From NCBI GenBank assembly GCA_020186115.1, contig WSYJ01000060.1, positions 2,108,001 through 2,172,000 on the forward strand: 64,000 nt of DNA. The letters run 5' to 3'. The notes under the pieces were generated by a model that made no database searches, was not told the origin of the DNA, and worked only from the letters and a program-made list of their open reading frames with translations. This DNA comes from Histomonas meleagridis (lineage: Eukaryota > Parabasalia > Tritrichomonadida > Dientamoebidae). Of the stretch, positions 41,891 to 51,562 are shown in pieces. Within the stretch, counting starts at the first letter, position 1. Each line of letters begins with the position of its first letter. Position numbers and translations under genes: made by a program.

Positions 41891-43527
41891 AATTGAGAGG
41901 GCCGATCAAAATAATTCAAAATTTTGAAATATTTTTATTCGGTCAAATTTCTTCCCATAAAACCTGAGGTTTTGGAAGATGAAACGTTACATCTTTATGT
42001 TCCAAAACTATCCATAAATTTTTAATAAATGAGATCTTCAAAAAAATTAAAACTATTTAAAAGTGGTTTTAAAATATTTTAAAATACAAGCAAAAAATAT
42101 TCGACCAAATAAAAATCCAAAAGTGTCATAAATTTTATCTTGTTTTGTTTTCAAAAGAAAAACTCGATACTGTTTTCATGATATAGGCTTATAATACGAA
42201 ACAAAAATGAAAAATAGGGGGGAGAATGAAAATATGCATTTTAATTTTAATAGATGCTATTTGATAATGATATTTTTTGGTTTGATTTTTCCTTTGAAAC
42301 ACTTTTCTCAATTTTCAATTAAACTATGAGTGCTTTTCAAGAGAAAAACGATATTTGATCTCTGAATTTTCTGTTACTATTGTAAATGTTTTCGAGGACA
42401 TAATTTTTCTGAAGATTATGGAAAATGTAAAACGGTTAATTGAAAGATACTTCCTCTCAACTGTGAACAGATTTCGGTAAAACCCAGATTATAATCATCT
42501 GAAATTTTGTTTTCATCCTTTTAATCTCTCAATCTAAAAATTATAGATATTTATCTCATAATATTTTTGGAGGTTTGAAATGATTTGTAATTGTTTAAAA
42601 TTAAATTAACTATATTTAATAAGTAAAATTCCAAATTGAAAAGTTGTTTACCGAATCAAATGAAATAAATCTGGAGTCAAGTTGAACTTTATTTTATGAA
42701 TTTTATATTGCTCAGTTTATTTATATGGCTTATTTTACCCAAAACAGAGATACAGGTATTTGTGTTTTATCTTTAAATAATTGTTAACAAACACAAAAAA
42801 AATTTCAAAATTACTTAATGTAATAACTGTATGTTTTTGTCAGATACATGTGGATCAGAATGTCTTCTTAAAGAAATGAACAAATTCGTATTTCATGAAA
42901 TAATATAATTAAAACATAAGAAAGAAATCAAATTTTAAGAATTCTTCAAAATACTAATTTAGAAAAATTACTAGAAATATCAACACCATATCATCAGCGT
43001 ATACCAACTGATAAATTTCATTGGATGGTTTTTGTGGATCAAATGTTCAAAATACAATGCAATTGCAGTAATTACTGAAGGAATTTAAGAAATTATTTGT
43101 TTATACATGCAAAATAATTCAATATTCAATATTGTAATAGAAGCAGGAACCGAATTTAATTAAATGAAATTATTAATATTCTTTATGATAAAAAAATTGA
43201 TGAAAGAAAAAACTACATAAACTTAATTAAGTTTAATGAAAACGTTAAATGATACAATTGCATGTTATAAATATTAATTTAAAATTTCATCTTTTTATAA
43301 GTATTTTTTTTTTTGGATTATGGAGTATAATCATGAACAAGTATTTATGCAGCAAAAATGATTAATGCCAAAGGTATTTATTTCGTTTTATTTGCTTAAT
43401 CATATGTTCTCAAAAAAATTTCTGGTTATTACTTTAACTTTACTAAAATAAACAATAAAAAATCATCAATCGTCGATTTATATCTATGAAAAAATTCTCT
43501 TGAAGCAAATTTGTGAGGATACAAAAA
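41891..43527. other. Long intergenic region with one DUF3447 relic
   Basis: 1.6 kb of AT-rich DNA between two minus-strand genes. Apart from the relic near 42.93-43.17 kb, no gene was found. Confidence 0.45.
42925..43175 (+). pseudogene. DUF3447/ankyrin relic
   Basis: One frame reads ILRILQNTNLEKLLEIS, matching IAKIIRNDDIEKLQEIS of the intact protein at 8708-10318. After a frame step, AIAVITEGI-stop-EIICLYMQNN-SIFNIVIEAG matches YAVAGGNIEIVHLCEQNH-STFDKACEAA. So the order and spacing of the family are kept, with at least one stop codon and one frame change. The fragment has no start or end. Confidence 0.55.
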
Positions 43528-43968
43528 TCAACCATCTTCTAAGAGCGTAACTTTCTGGAATATCGCATTATTATTTTGAATCTCTTGGATCTTTTCTGGA
43601 GGAGCATCAATTTGATCAAATTCCTGTCCACACGAAGGACAGCAATTATGAAATGGCCAATTTTCGTTGCACTTTGAACATGTAAAAACATCACAGCATT
43701 TGAAATATTTTGCATCTTCAAGTACTGGCTTTTTGCATATTGTGCAAAGAATTAGTCTTGGCAACTCCATAAGTTCTTCCTCTCTTTTTGTTCTATGCAC
43801 TTGATTTTGATCACCAACAAATTGTTTTAAATAAAATAAGTCATCCATTCGTAGAACATCACTCATTGTAAGTTGAAAATCTGTCATATGAATTTTGTTG
43901 CAATTTGTGTCATCACATTGCTCTCCTCTAAGGCAGTGAATGCAAACTTCAGGTCTTATATCATTCAT
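43528..43968 (-). CDS. Small cysteine-rich protein with RING-like zinc finger
   Basis: 146 residues. The C-terminal half has CTICKKPV...YFKCCDVFTCSKC...HNCCPSCG, eight or more metal ligands spaced like a RING or B-box-type finger. The N-terminus has CIHCLRGEQCDDTNCNKIH, which resembles a CCCH finger. A role as ubiquitin ligase or RNA-binding protein is possible; the pattern alone does not decide. Its ATG lies 20 bp from the ATG of the divergent surface-protein gene, so the promoters must overlap. Confidence 0.7.
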   Translation of the reverse strand: MNDIRPEVCIHCLRGEQCDDTNCNKIHMTDFQLTMSDVLRMDDLFYLKQFVGDQNQVHRTKREEELMELPRLILCTICKKPVLEDAKYFKCCDVFTCSKCNENWPFHNCCPSCGQEFDQIDAPPEKIQEIQNNNAIFQKVTLLEDG

Positions 43969-43988
43969 TTTGGCTACTCGATTTGAGA
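43969..43988. promoter_or_regulatory. 20-bp divergent start-to-start spacer
   Basis: Only these bases separate the ATG of the RING-like gene (minus) and the first ATG of the surface-protein gene (plus). If translation of the latter starts at the second ATG (44028), the spacer is 59 bp. Leaders must be very short, or transcription starts inside the opposite reading frame. Confidence 0.5.
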
Positions 43989-45494
43989 ATGTTTGCTCGA
44001 ATTAAAATTCGTTTTAAATTTGTTGAAATGCTTCTTTTTTTTCATTTTTTGGGAGATATAGTTGGAATTATTTATAATAAAACAGTAATTCAGAATTTAG
44101 TTTTACAGAATTTTTTTAATATGTCTCCCTTTCAAATGATATCAACCACATCGATGCATAAATCAATATGTTACCATAATATTCATATATCAAATTCACT
44201 TGCTTCTTTTCTCAAAAGCTATTCATTGCAACCAATAAATGTGACATTTTCTTCATTTCAACACTTCACAGAAACAGTATTTTCAATTGAGCGATATGAT
44301 GAATCACATTACATAGATAGCGAAAGATACACAACTACATTTGATGTACCACAAACAGACTTTTTATTATCACTTCGACTTTGTAGTTTCATTAGTATAA
44401 CATCCAATGCTATATACACAACATATGGTATCCGTCTTTATTCATGTTATTTCACTTTATGTGGTGGAAGTACTGTTGATAATGGCGGTGGAGTTTTTGC
44501 ACAACTCACCAATTCATCACACCGAATTCTTGTGAATAGCTGTGATTTTGTTCATTGCTCTTCTAATAACTATGGTGGTTCTGTTTATGTAAGAAATGGC
44601 CAACTTGAAATCTTTCGAACTCATTTTATTTCATCTCGTTCAGCAGAAGGTGGTGCCATATTTTATGATCAAGCAAATAACTTAGATACATTCTTTATTA
44701 TTAGTTGTATGTTTCATGATTGTACAGCAAATCTTCCATCATTAGGCCCAATTTTTTATGCAATTATGAACACTAATAATGAAGAAGGACCGCAAATAAA
44801 TATTCACCATTGTAGATTTACACTTCCAGATGGCGACCGTCTACAAACTCTATGGTTTATTCAGAACTATCCAGATCCAACTATTCGATGGCAAATATCA
44901 GAGTTTCGTAATCGATTTTCTACAGCTATTGAAGATGTTCATATGCCTCCAACAAGTACATTTACTCCATCGCCGTCACAGACTCCAATGCCAACAGCAA
45001 CACCCACAGCAACACCAACAGAATCGCCAACTGCTTCACCTTTACCAACGCCAACACAATCTCCTACAGAATCGCCATCCATGTCACCGACTGAATCTCC
45101 TACAGAAACACCAACGGAAACTCCAACAATGTCTGTTCCTTCAATACCAACATTGGAACCACCTTCAATACCAACTGAGTCCCCAACAGAATCCCCAACC
45201 GAAACGCCTACAGAATCTCTAACAGAATCACCCACACAGTCTCCAACAGAGCAACTTACGCCTCTGCCAACGGAATCACCAACAATGTCACTTTTGCCGA
45301 CAAGTACTCCTATGCCAACAGAAACCCCATATCCAACAGCTTCACCAGTGCCTGTTGAACCAGCTTGGGAAAGCATGAGAATGGGTTTATTAATTTTCTT
45401 TGGAATTCTTTTAATTATTGGTATAATTGCAAATATAATTTTGTGTTTGTTATGTTGCAGAACTCATGATTTGTTCGCAAAGCAATACGTATGA
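43989..45494 (+). CDS. Type I surface protein with beta-helix ectodomain and T-P-T-E-S-P stalk
   Basis: 501 residues from ATG 43989. A hydrophobic start (MLLFFHFLGDIVG, residues 14-26) may be a signal peptide. Residues about 130-270 look like a right-handed beta-helix with G-G-G-V/A-F-A and S-C-x-F-x-x-C units (NGGGVFAQL, YGGSVYVRN, EGGAIFYDQ), as in the polymorphic-membrane-like proteins of trichomonads. Residues about 320-455 form a stalk of T-P-T-E-S-P-T repeats, likely heavily O-glycosylated. A transmembrane helix (MGLLIFFGILLIIGIIANIILCLLCC) and a 12-residue tail ending FAKQYV follow. A role in contact with host cells or bacteria is inferred from the family type. Confidence 0.82.
   Translation: MFARIKIRFKFVEMLLFFHFLGDIVGIIYNKTVIQNLVLQNFFNMSPFQMISTTSMHKSICYHNIHISNSLASFLKSYSLQPINVTFSSFQHFTETVFSIERYDESHYIDSERYTTTFDVPQTDFLLSLRLCSFISITSNAIYTTYGIRLYSCYFTLCGGSTVDNGGGVFAQLTNSSHRILVNSCDFVHCSSNNYGGSVYVRNGQLEIFRTHFISSRSAEGGAIFYDQANNLDTFFIISCMFHDCTANLPSLGPIFYAIMNTNNEEGPQINIHHCRFTLPDGDRLQTLWFIQNYPDPTIRWQISEFRNRFSTAIEDVHMPPTSTFTPSPSQTPMPTATPTATPTESPTASPLPTPTQSPTESPSMSPTESPTETPTETPTMSVPSIPTLEPPSIPTESPTESPTETPTESLTESPTQSPTEQLTPLPTESPTMSLLPTSTPMPTETPYPTASPVPVEPAWESMRMGLLIFFGILLIIGIIANIILCLLCCRTHDLFAKQYV
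44946..45370 (+). repeat. Coding repeat for the T-P-T-E-S-P stalk
   Basis: About 425 bp of degenerate 6-18 bp units built from CCAACAGAATC-type sequence, translated as TPT, ESP and ETP triplets. It is strongly richer in G+C than its surroundings because of proline and threonine codons. Long open frames on the other strand here are shadows of it. Confidence 0.85.
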
Positions 45495-45630
45495 CAATAT
45501 AAGAAACTGTTGTTTAGTTTTATATGTAATCAAAAAATAATTTTATGATTTTGTTTATAAAATAACATTAAAATAAAACAAGTCACCGTGTTCAAATATA
45601 TGTGGCTATTACAACGCTTTCACGTGTTAG

Positions 45631-45789
45631 CTATGGAAATTCTGGCTTCGGAAGTTTTTCATTTCTTCTATAAGATCTTCCTGGAGGAGACGTTTTACGA
45701 ATCTGAAAATATACTACGCACATCGCTATCAGTAAAAAGATGAATAGAGCAAGGCATATAAGGATATAATCGAACAAGAACCCACCCAT
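45631..45789 (-). CDS. 52-residue single-pass membrane protein
   Basis: An ATG at 45787-45789, preceded in frame by a TAA, opens a 52-codon frame ending in TAG at 45631-45633. It encodes MGGFLFDYI, a strong transmembrane helix (about residues 8-28), then a basic, proline-rich tail (RKTSPPGRSYRRNEK). The pattern of a short lumenal end, one helix and a basic cytosolic tail is coherent, the G+C content is above that of the flanks, and ACGTTA lies about 17 bases upstream of the ATG. All this suggests a real small gene. No family recognised. Confidence 0.6.
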   Translation of the reverse strand: MGGFLFDYILICLALFIFLLIAMCVVYFQIRKTSPPGRSYRRNEKLPKPEFP

Positions 45790-45972
45790 CCCTGCAGAAA
45801 AATTTTAACGTCCGCTTTCCTCTGAATTAACAGAAAAAGCTAATTGCATAAACTTATTCAAAAAGTTTTATCGTTCATTCTGATGAAACACAACTGTTAA
45901 TAAATATAAAATATATTTTTCACCTTCCTAAATAATATAAATTTTACTTTGTCCTATTTAAACATAAACATC

Positions 45973-46902
45973 TTATCTCACCTTATGTACCTGTAGCTCT
46001 TTCGCATTTTCCATCTTACTTCGAAGTTTGAGTCTCTTCTTTCTTGTCTTTGTGTTCTTTTCTTGCTCCTTCACAGGTTCATATGGAAGTACATCACGTT
46101 GCTCGCCAGTGAGTTCTATGAACGCCTGCTTTTTCTCTTCGAGTGTGTGCCTGAGTGAAGAAGCTGTGTGTAATGGCGTGTCGCCGATTTGGAAAGTCTT
46201 CTTCTTTTCTTCAGCTTTAATCTTCTCAAGACGCTTCAGACGATACTTTAGACCAGGCGCTTTGCCTGAGAAGACATGTGATTGATGTTTAAATGCTGCT
46301 TTGCCATTGATGAGATGACCACTTGAATCGCGATATTCGAGAACTTGCTCATCTTCTCCTTTGTGTTCAATCATGATGCCGTTGTGAATGATGAATTCAA
46401 GTGTTGGGCCTATACCAAAGCCTATAGGGCGATCATAATGAAAAACACTATTGTCTGGACCTTGTGGTTCAGGTGATTCATCTGATGCTTCAAGCGGCTT
46501 AAGTGCAGTAAGTGTAGCAAGCTTAGAATTGGTCGGTTTAGGTGCTTCAATTTGATTAAGATCATCAAGTTCAATACCAACCTTGGGAACAATTTCAATA
46601 GTTGGCTTGGAAGTAGGAACTGGAAGAGATTCTCCTTGAGAAATAGCTTTCAATCGGGATAAAATATCTAATTTTGGTGAATCTGTTTGATTGCTATTAA
46701 AAGCAAACACATTGGTGGGTGGAGGAGGAATAAAAGAAGGTGTTGTTGTTGGATTTAAAGATTTACCAATATTATTTAATCGCTGTAAAACTTCTGCTGG
46801 ACTTGGAGGGACATAATCAGGCGGAGCGTGAGGTGGTCTTAGATTTAAATCAGAATCATCAATAAATTTTTCTTCTCGTGGTGCTTTTTGTCTTTTTCTC
46901 AT
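45973..46902 (-). CDS. SART1/Snu66-like tri-snRNP protein
   Basis: 309 residues from ATG 46902 (the frame is open nine codons further but only from a TTG). The C-terminal part VLEYRDSSGHLINGKAAFKHQSHVFSGKAPGLKYRLKRLEKIKAEE aligns with the conserved end of SART1/Snu66 (EYxDxxGRxLxxKEAFRxLSHxFHGKxPGxxKxEKRxKK), a U4/U6.U5 tri-snRNP component needed for spliceosome activation. It is much shorter than the 800-residue human protein and has a proline-rich middle in place of the long charged N-terminus. Its presence shows that splicing is maintained although introns are rare. Start codon is 18 bp from the divergent NOT gene. Confidence 0.78.
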   Translation of the reverse strand: MRKRQKAPREEKFIDDSDLNLRPPHAPPDYVPPSPAEVLQRLNNIGKSLNPTTTPSFIPPPPTNVFAFNSNQTDSPKLDILSRLKAISQGESLPVPTSKPTIEIVPKVGIELDDLNQIEAPKPTNSKLATLTALKPLEASDESPEPQGPDNSVFHYDRPIGFGIGPTLEFIIHNGIMIEHKGEDEQVLEYRDSSGHLINGKAAFKHQSHVFSGKAPGLKYRLKRLEKIKAEEKKKTFQIGDTPLHTASSLRHTLEEKKQAFIELTGEQRDVLPYEPVKEQEKNTKTRKKRLKLRSKMENAKELQVHKVR

Positions 46903-46920
46903 TAAAAAGTGACAATCTAA
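46903..46920. promoter_or_regulatory. 18-bp divergent start-to-start spacer
   Basis: These 18 bases separate the start codons of the SART1-like (minus) and NOT2/3/5-like (plus) genes. No AACGGT or Inr element fits inside, so promoter signals must lie within one or both coding regions. Confidence 0.5.
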
Positions 46921-47376
46921 ATGCAACAAAATGAAGAAAAGCCAATAAAAAGATCTTATCTAAAAGAATTTTATGAAGAAATTTCGAATTTGCCAAACAA
47001 AGATAAAATGGCTCAAATAGGAATTGAACCCGCTGTTCTTGGAATCCCAAAAGAAAATGTTTCATTTGCAAAAATGAAATCATATTTTATCGATCCTCCA
47101 TATGATACAACAGAGCCAATAAGGATTCCAAAGCAATGGATTGACATTACAAATCTTGAATCACCAATTAAATTAATTCCTTTAATGCCTGATCTAACAT
47201 TATTTTTCATATTTTATTCACAACCGCATGACTTAGCGCAAATTACAGCTAGTGAAGAGCTACAAAATCGAGGATGGAATTATGATGAAGTTGAATCCAA
47301 ATGGTCATGTGAAAATGAAACCGATACATTTGAGTTTGATCTTCATTCATGGTGTATCAAGAAGAAGGCACAATAA
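46921..47376 (+). CDS. CCR4-NOT complex NOT2/3/5-domain protein
   Basis: 151 residues. The C-terminal 70 (LMPDLTLFFIFYSQPHDLAQITASEELQNRGWNYDEVESKWSC...FEFDLHSWCIKKK) match the NOT box of CNOT2/CNOT3: a hydrophobic strand, Q-x-x-A-x-x-E-L-x-x-R-x-W-x-Y and a W-containing end strand. The N-terminal part with IDITNLESP corresponds to the linker that wraps NOT1. It would dock to NOT1 in the deadenylase complex that controls mRNA decay and translation. It is a minimal version, with little beyond the NOT box. The ATG at 46921 is the first in frame. Confidence 0.8.
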   Translation: MQQNEEKPIKRSYLKEFYEEISNLPNKDKMAQIGIEPAVLGIPKENVSFAKMKSYFIDPPYDTTEPIRIPKQWIDITNLESPIKLIPLMPDLTLFFIFYSQPHDLAQITASEELQNRGWNYDEVESKWSCENETDTFEFDLHSWCIKKKAQ

Positions 47377-47616
47377 CAAATTTTTACTGTGTTCAAATAT
47401 TTACTCATTTGAGAAATCTCAATTAGATAACATGTTATATCGTTTTTATTAAAAAGTTGCAAATTAAATAGTTTACATGATTTTTAAGAATGACGATAAG
47501 TTAATAACAGATAAATACAACAAAATTATGTATTTCACATAGAATTAACTCAATTTTATAAATTATATTAATTTTAATTTAATTTTTATTTTGGAATCTT
47601 AACATAAAAAACTTAT

Positions 47617-50600
47617 TTAAGGTCTTAAGGCCGCCACACAAGGCAAGAAAATCGTTTCCTTTAGCTTCGGATAGTTCGGATGCTGCGCCAATATTTCCCT
47701 TGCTACCTTTATTGCTTCCACGGGGTCTTCGCCTTTCATATAATTAAACGCAAGTTTAAATCCGACTCCCAAATCTGTTTTGCACGAGAGCTCCCACGCA
47801 TGCTTATAAGAGTCCGCAGCTTCCAAGTACTCCTTTTTCATTTCGAACAAATTCGCTCTCATTTCCCATGCTTTACCGCAACTTTGATTTAATTCGATTG
47901 CCCTTTCAACGTATTTTATAGCTTCGTCGTATTGGTTTTCTTTTATTGATATGTGTGTCATGATTAGAAAAGCTTCAACAAAAACATTGATATTTGAATT
48001 ATTTGGTTTTCCATGAATTATACCATTTAAGTTTCTTGTAGCTTCTTTTTGTCTATCTAACCTAATGAAACATTTGCATCTGCCTATGATTATGTTTAGG
48101 TCGTTATCATCACATTCATTATATATTTTTAATGCTTCGTTAACACTTTCATCAGTGTTTTGGGAGAGTAAAATTAATGCGTTGTATTGACGTATATCAT
48201 TTAAGTCAATTCGAGATAAAACTTTTTTAGCTGCTTCTAAATCCTTACTTGTAGCCAAAGGTTTTTTCTCACACCATACATATTTTCGATTAGGGTTCAC
48301 GTATATTAAGAATATTAAAGTCAATGCTTGTGTATTCCATTCAGGGTCTGATCTACAAAGGTTTAAGTAATTTAAAGCTGTTTGGGGCGCCCCTTTGTAA
48401 ATATTGTATAAACCTTGACAAAAGTTATAACCGGCGGATTCTGTTTCAACACATTTTTCAAACAATTCTTCAATTGAATTCAGTTCACCTGACTGCGCCG
48501 ACTTTTCGATAACTCTAACTAACGTTCTATAAAAAGTTGGCTTCTTCAAGAATATCTCTTTCAGATCATCATTCATATCAGAAGAGGATATATCAGCAAG
48601 CATTAAAGCAGCTTCTTCGCAATCAGGGTTGGAGTTTAAAAGTTTTTGGCAAACGTTTTGACAACTTTCTTTATCATTATTTTCCAAATGTAATTGCCCA
48701 AGTTTTAATAAAATTTTTGGTGAACCCGGATTAAATTCCAAAGCCTTTTCGAGTGCTTCTATAGCTTTTACCTTATCATTATTAATTGCTTGAATTTCAG
48801 CGAATCTTTGATAAGCTATTGAAGCTTTATTTTTAATTTGTAATAATGAATCCATTGGTATATCGATTCTATTATTAGAAGTTAATTTATCATAAATCGA
48901 AATTGCATCAGATAATTCATCAATACATTGTTCATAATCTTGATTTTTCTCATCGATATTACTTAATAACTCATAAAAATCGGCATATATCGATTGCGAT
49001 TCCCAATCATTTGTTTCAAGATTAATTTCATCCATTGAATCAGTTATTACATTTCTCGATTCTTCATAACGATGTAACTTAAATAACGCTTTGCAATATT
49101 CAAGTTGTGCATGGAAATCATTATGACTAACTTCAATAGCATGTTGATAAGCGTTTAAAGCAGAGTCATAATTATGTATAATCATTAATGAACGAGCATA
49201 TTGTAATGCTACGTTTGGATCATTAGGCTCAAAAGATAACGCAGATTTAAAGTATTTAACAACTTCATTAAATCGTTTGACTTTCATTAATGCTTCGCCT
49301 AATAATAAATAATTCGTTTTATTTGGTACAGTTTCGGCCATTTTCTTTAAACATTTAATATATGAAGTTTTATCATTAAGTTTTGTTAAATATATTTTCG
49401 CCGCTGTTTTATGTGCTTTTGAATATTGCGAACTTTTCGGATCAAATGTTTCAAGTATATTTAATCCTTCTGATATTTTTCCCATATTCGTAAGTAATGA
49501 ACCTTGGAATAATTTAATTCGATCTTCATCAGGTGTATTTTTATATAATGATAATGCTTCAGTAATTATATTGATAGAATCTGTATATCGATTAAGTTTA
49601 GAATAACATCGAGCTAAGAATATTGATATATCAACTTTTTCGTTTTGTGATGACTTTTGATATTCCGAACTTTTAATTAAATCTTTAAGGATTTCAACTG
49701 ATTTTTCATATTGACCACGCGCTTCAAATAATCGAGCATTTATCATATTATAACGTAATGATGAACGGATACCAAAATCAAATGAAACGGCTCTATTTAG
49801 TTCTTCTTCTGCATCATCATATTGTTTCATTTGTAATCGAATTTGCGCTAATAACAAATGACAATGTGATGCATTATAACCCCAATGTGATATTAATACT
49901 TTTTGTATTGTCTTCGTCGCTTGGCTATATCGACCTTCACCGAATGCTAATATAGCTAAGAAATATGAAAATGGTATAGCGCCGGGTATAATATCAATAC
50001 AACGTTGAATAATATCACATAAAATTCCGTTTTGTGGATTAGATACTGTTTTATCTAATGTGTTACATTCATTCATCGCTTCATTTAAAGCACTTGAAAA
50101 TATGTTTAAGTCTAATGATAAATAATTATCAATAAAACGATCGATAATTGGTTTCTCACATGTTTCGCCACTTGCTCTTGATGTACTTGATTGAAATATT
50201 TGTTGTACATTATCAATGTGTTGATTCATACTTGAAATTAATGATGTAATATCAAATTGTAAATTTTGCTTTCGTGAAAATTGCGCCTTTAATGTGCATA
50301 GTTCTAATGAGTTTTGTCCCCCAATAATTGCTTCAAGAAAATCAAGTTGATTTTGGGCTTCATTAAAATCATTTAATGAAATTTGTGAAGAGATTAATCC
50401 AGTAAGTGCAATTAATGAGTCACTTGTATCAACTAAAGCATTTTGGAAACAATCTTTTGCTTCATTAGCTTTATTTGAATATAATAATAGATAACCGTTT
50501 GTGATTTGGACATTTTGATCATCTTTATTATTACGCGAAATGGGCTCAAACGTGAGTAAACAACGTGAAACAATCTCAGGATCATGCCAACTTAAGCTTG

Positions 50601-51483
50601 TGATTAAATTCATTATTCGAGATACATATATTGGATTCTCATTCTCAATTTGATCAATACATTCACATAGATTATTAACATATTTTCGTGCTGAATCAAG
50701 ATCGCCGGCTTGTGTAAGGGCATTAAGGACATTCATTAAATGGATGTCACAATCACTTGGACAATTACCCATGGCTTCTGATGCAGCTTCAAGTGCAAGG
50801 TCCCAATTATTCATTGCAATGTATATACGTGCACGTTCAAGTGATGCCTCTGGGAAATCATTATCAGATGATAATTGTACAAAAATTTGAAGGGCATCTT
50901 GCCATCGACTATTGTTAGCAAAGTACATAGCTTTCCCGTACATGACAAATGGATCTGTTGGCTTATTAGAAATGGATGAATCGACTGATGCCATATCAAA
51001 CCAACGACCACTGTTTCTATCAGCTGAAAAAAGTTTGATCCATCCGACAAGGGCTGCTGCAATTTTATTGGTAGGAGATTGTGTTGTCAATGAATTAACA
51101 AAATTTAATGCTTCATTTGAATGTCCTGTTAACCATAAAATTTGGGCTGCTTGAACAACAGATGTAGCATTAGCTGATTTTTGTAGTTCTCCTATATTTT
51201 GTTCAAGTTGCTCTATTGAAGCAAAATCTTGCATTTTTGCCATTTGATGAATACATAATTCAGCAACTGCTAAAGGTAAACCATTTGCTACTCTGTTTGT
51301 AATTCTTTGAAGTGTTTTAATGCCAGCACTAGTTTTTCCTTCTGCACCACTTGCTAGTGCATCCCATATTAAAAAAAGAGGATCCATTCCGTTTTCCTTT
51401 AAGAAGCCACTACATAGTTGATGGACATGTCCATACATTGATAATCTCCAGTAATAGTAAATACGTTCGAAGAAAAGCTTCAT
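47617..51483 (-). CDS. TTC21B: IFT139 (TTC21B-like) intraflagellar transport protein
   Basis: 1288 residues made almost wholly of TPR repeats, the length typical of IFT139 (about 1300). The start (YYYWRLSMYGHVHQLCSGFLKENGMDPLFLIWDALASGAEGKTSAGIKTLQRI) matches the TTC21B N-terminus, and the end (KAWEMRANLFEMKKEYLEAADSYKHAWEL...GVGFKLAFNYMKG...HPNYPKLKETI...LRP) matches its conserved C-terminus. IFT139 is a peripheral IFT-A subunit for retrograde transport in flagella. The ATG is preceded directly by AACGTTACCTATTTCCA, shared with CFAP54. 79 bp separate it from the divergent AMMECR1 gene. Confidence 0.9.
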   Translation of the reverse strand: MKLFFERIYYYWRLSMYGHVHQLCSGFLKENGMDPLFLIWDALASGAEGKTSAGIKTLQRITNRVANGLPLAVAELCIHQMAKMQDFASIEQLEQNIGELQKSANATSVVQAAQILWLTGHSNEALNFVNSLTTQSPTNKIAAALVGWIKLFSADRNSGRWFDMASVDSSISNKPTDPFVMYGKAMYFANNSRWQDALQIFVQLSSDNDFPEASLERARIYIAMNNWDLALEAASEAMGNCPSDCDIHLMNVLNALTQAGDLDSARKYVNNLCECIDQIENENPIYVSRIMNLITSLSWHDPEIVSRCLLTFEPISRNNKDDQNVQITNGYLLLYSNKANEAKDCFQNALVDTSDSLIALTGLISSQISLNDFNEAQNQLDFLEAIIGGQNSLELCTLKAQFSRKQNLQFDITSLISSMNQHIDNVQQIFQSSTSRASGETCEKPIIDRFIDNYLSLDLNIFSSALNEAMNECNTLDKTVSNPQNGILCDIIQRCIDIIPGAIPFSYFLAILAFGEGRYSQATKTIQKVLISHWGYNASHCHLLLAQIRLQMKQYDDAEEELNRAVSFDFGIRSSLRYNMINARLFEARGQYEKSVEILKDLIKSSEYQKSSQNEKVDISIFLARCYSKLNRYTDSINIITEALSLYKNTPDEDRIKLFQGSLLTNMGKISEGLNILETFDPKSSQYSKAHKTAAKIYLTKLNDKTSYIKCLKKMAETVPNKTNYLLLGEALMKVKRFNEVVKYFKSALSFEPNDPNVALQYARSLMIIHNYDSALNAYQHAIEVSHNDFHAQLEYCKALFKLHRYEESRNVITDSMDEINLETNDWESQSIYADFYELLSNIDEKNQDYEQCIDELSDAISIYDKLTSNNRIDIPMDSLLQIKNKASIAYQRFAEIQAINNDKVKAIEALEKALEFNPGSPKILLKLGQLHLENNDKESCQNVCQKLLNSNPDCEEAALMLADISSSDMNDDLKEIFLKKPTFYRTLVRVIEKSAQSGELNSIEELFEKCVETESAGYNFCQGLYNIYKGAPQTALNYLNLCRSDPEWNTQALTLIFLIYVNPNRKYVWCEKKPLATSKDLEAAKKVLSRIDLNDIRQYNALILLSQNTDESVNEALKIYNECDDNDLNIIIGRCKCFIRLDRQKEATRNLNGIIHGKPNNSNINVFVEAFLIMTHISIKENQYDEAIKYVERAIELNQSCGKAWEMRANLFEMKKEYLEAADSYKHAWELSCKTDLGVGFKLAFNYMKGEDPVEAIKVAREILAQHPNYPKLKETIFLPCVAALRP

Positions 51484-51500
51484 TGGAAATAGGTAACGTT
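51484..51500 (-). promoter_or_regulatory. Promoter box of IFT139, shared with CFAP54
   Basis: On the minus strand these 17 bases read AACGTTACCTATTTCCA and end at the ATG. The matching box at 31090-31107 reads TACGTTGCCTAATTTCCA. GTTRCC resembles an RFX half-site and AACGTT a Myb-type site; which factor binds is unknown. Confidence 0.5.
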
Positions 51501-51562
51501 CTATGTTTCAATTTTTCTATGAGTTTATCAAAAATTAACGTATTATCACTTTTTCATCAAAA

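Noticed and set aside
44939-45376. Antisense open frame rich in glycine/valine (VGDSVGDSVG)
   Set aside because: It is the mirror of the T-P-T-E-S-P coding repeat, with no start context or family resemblance.
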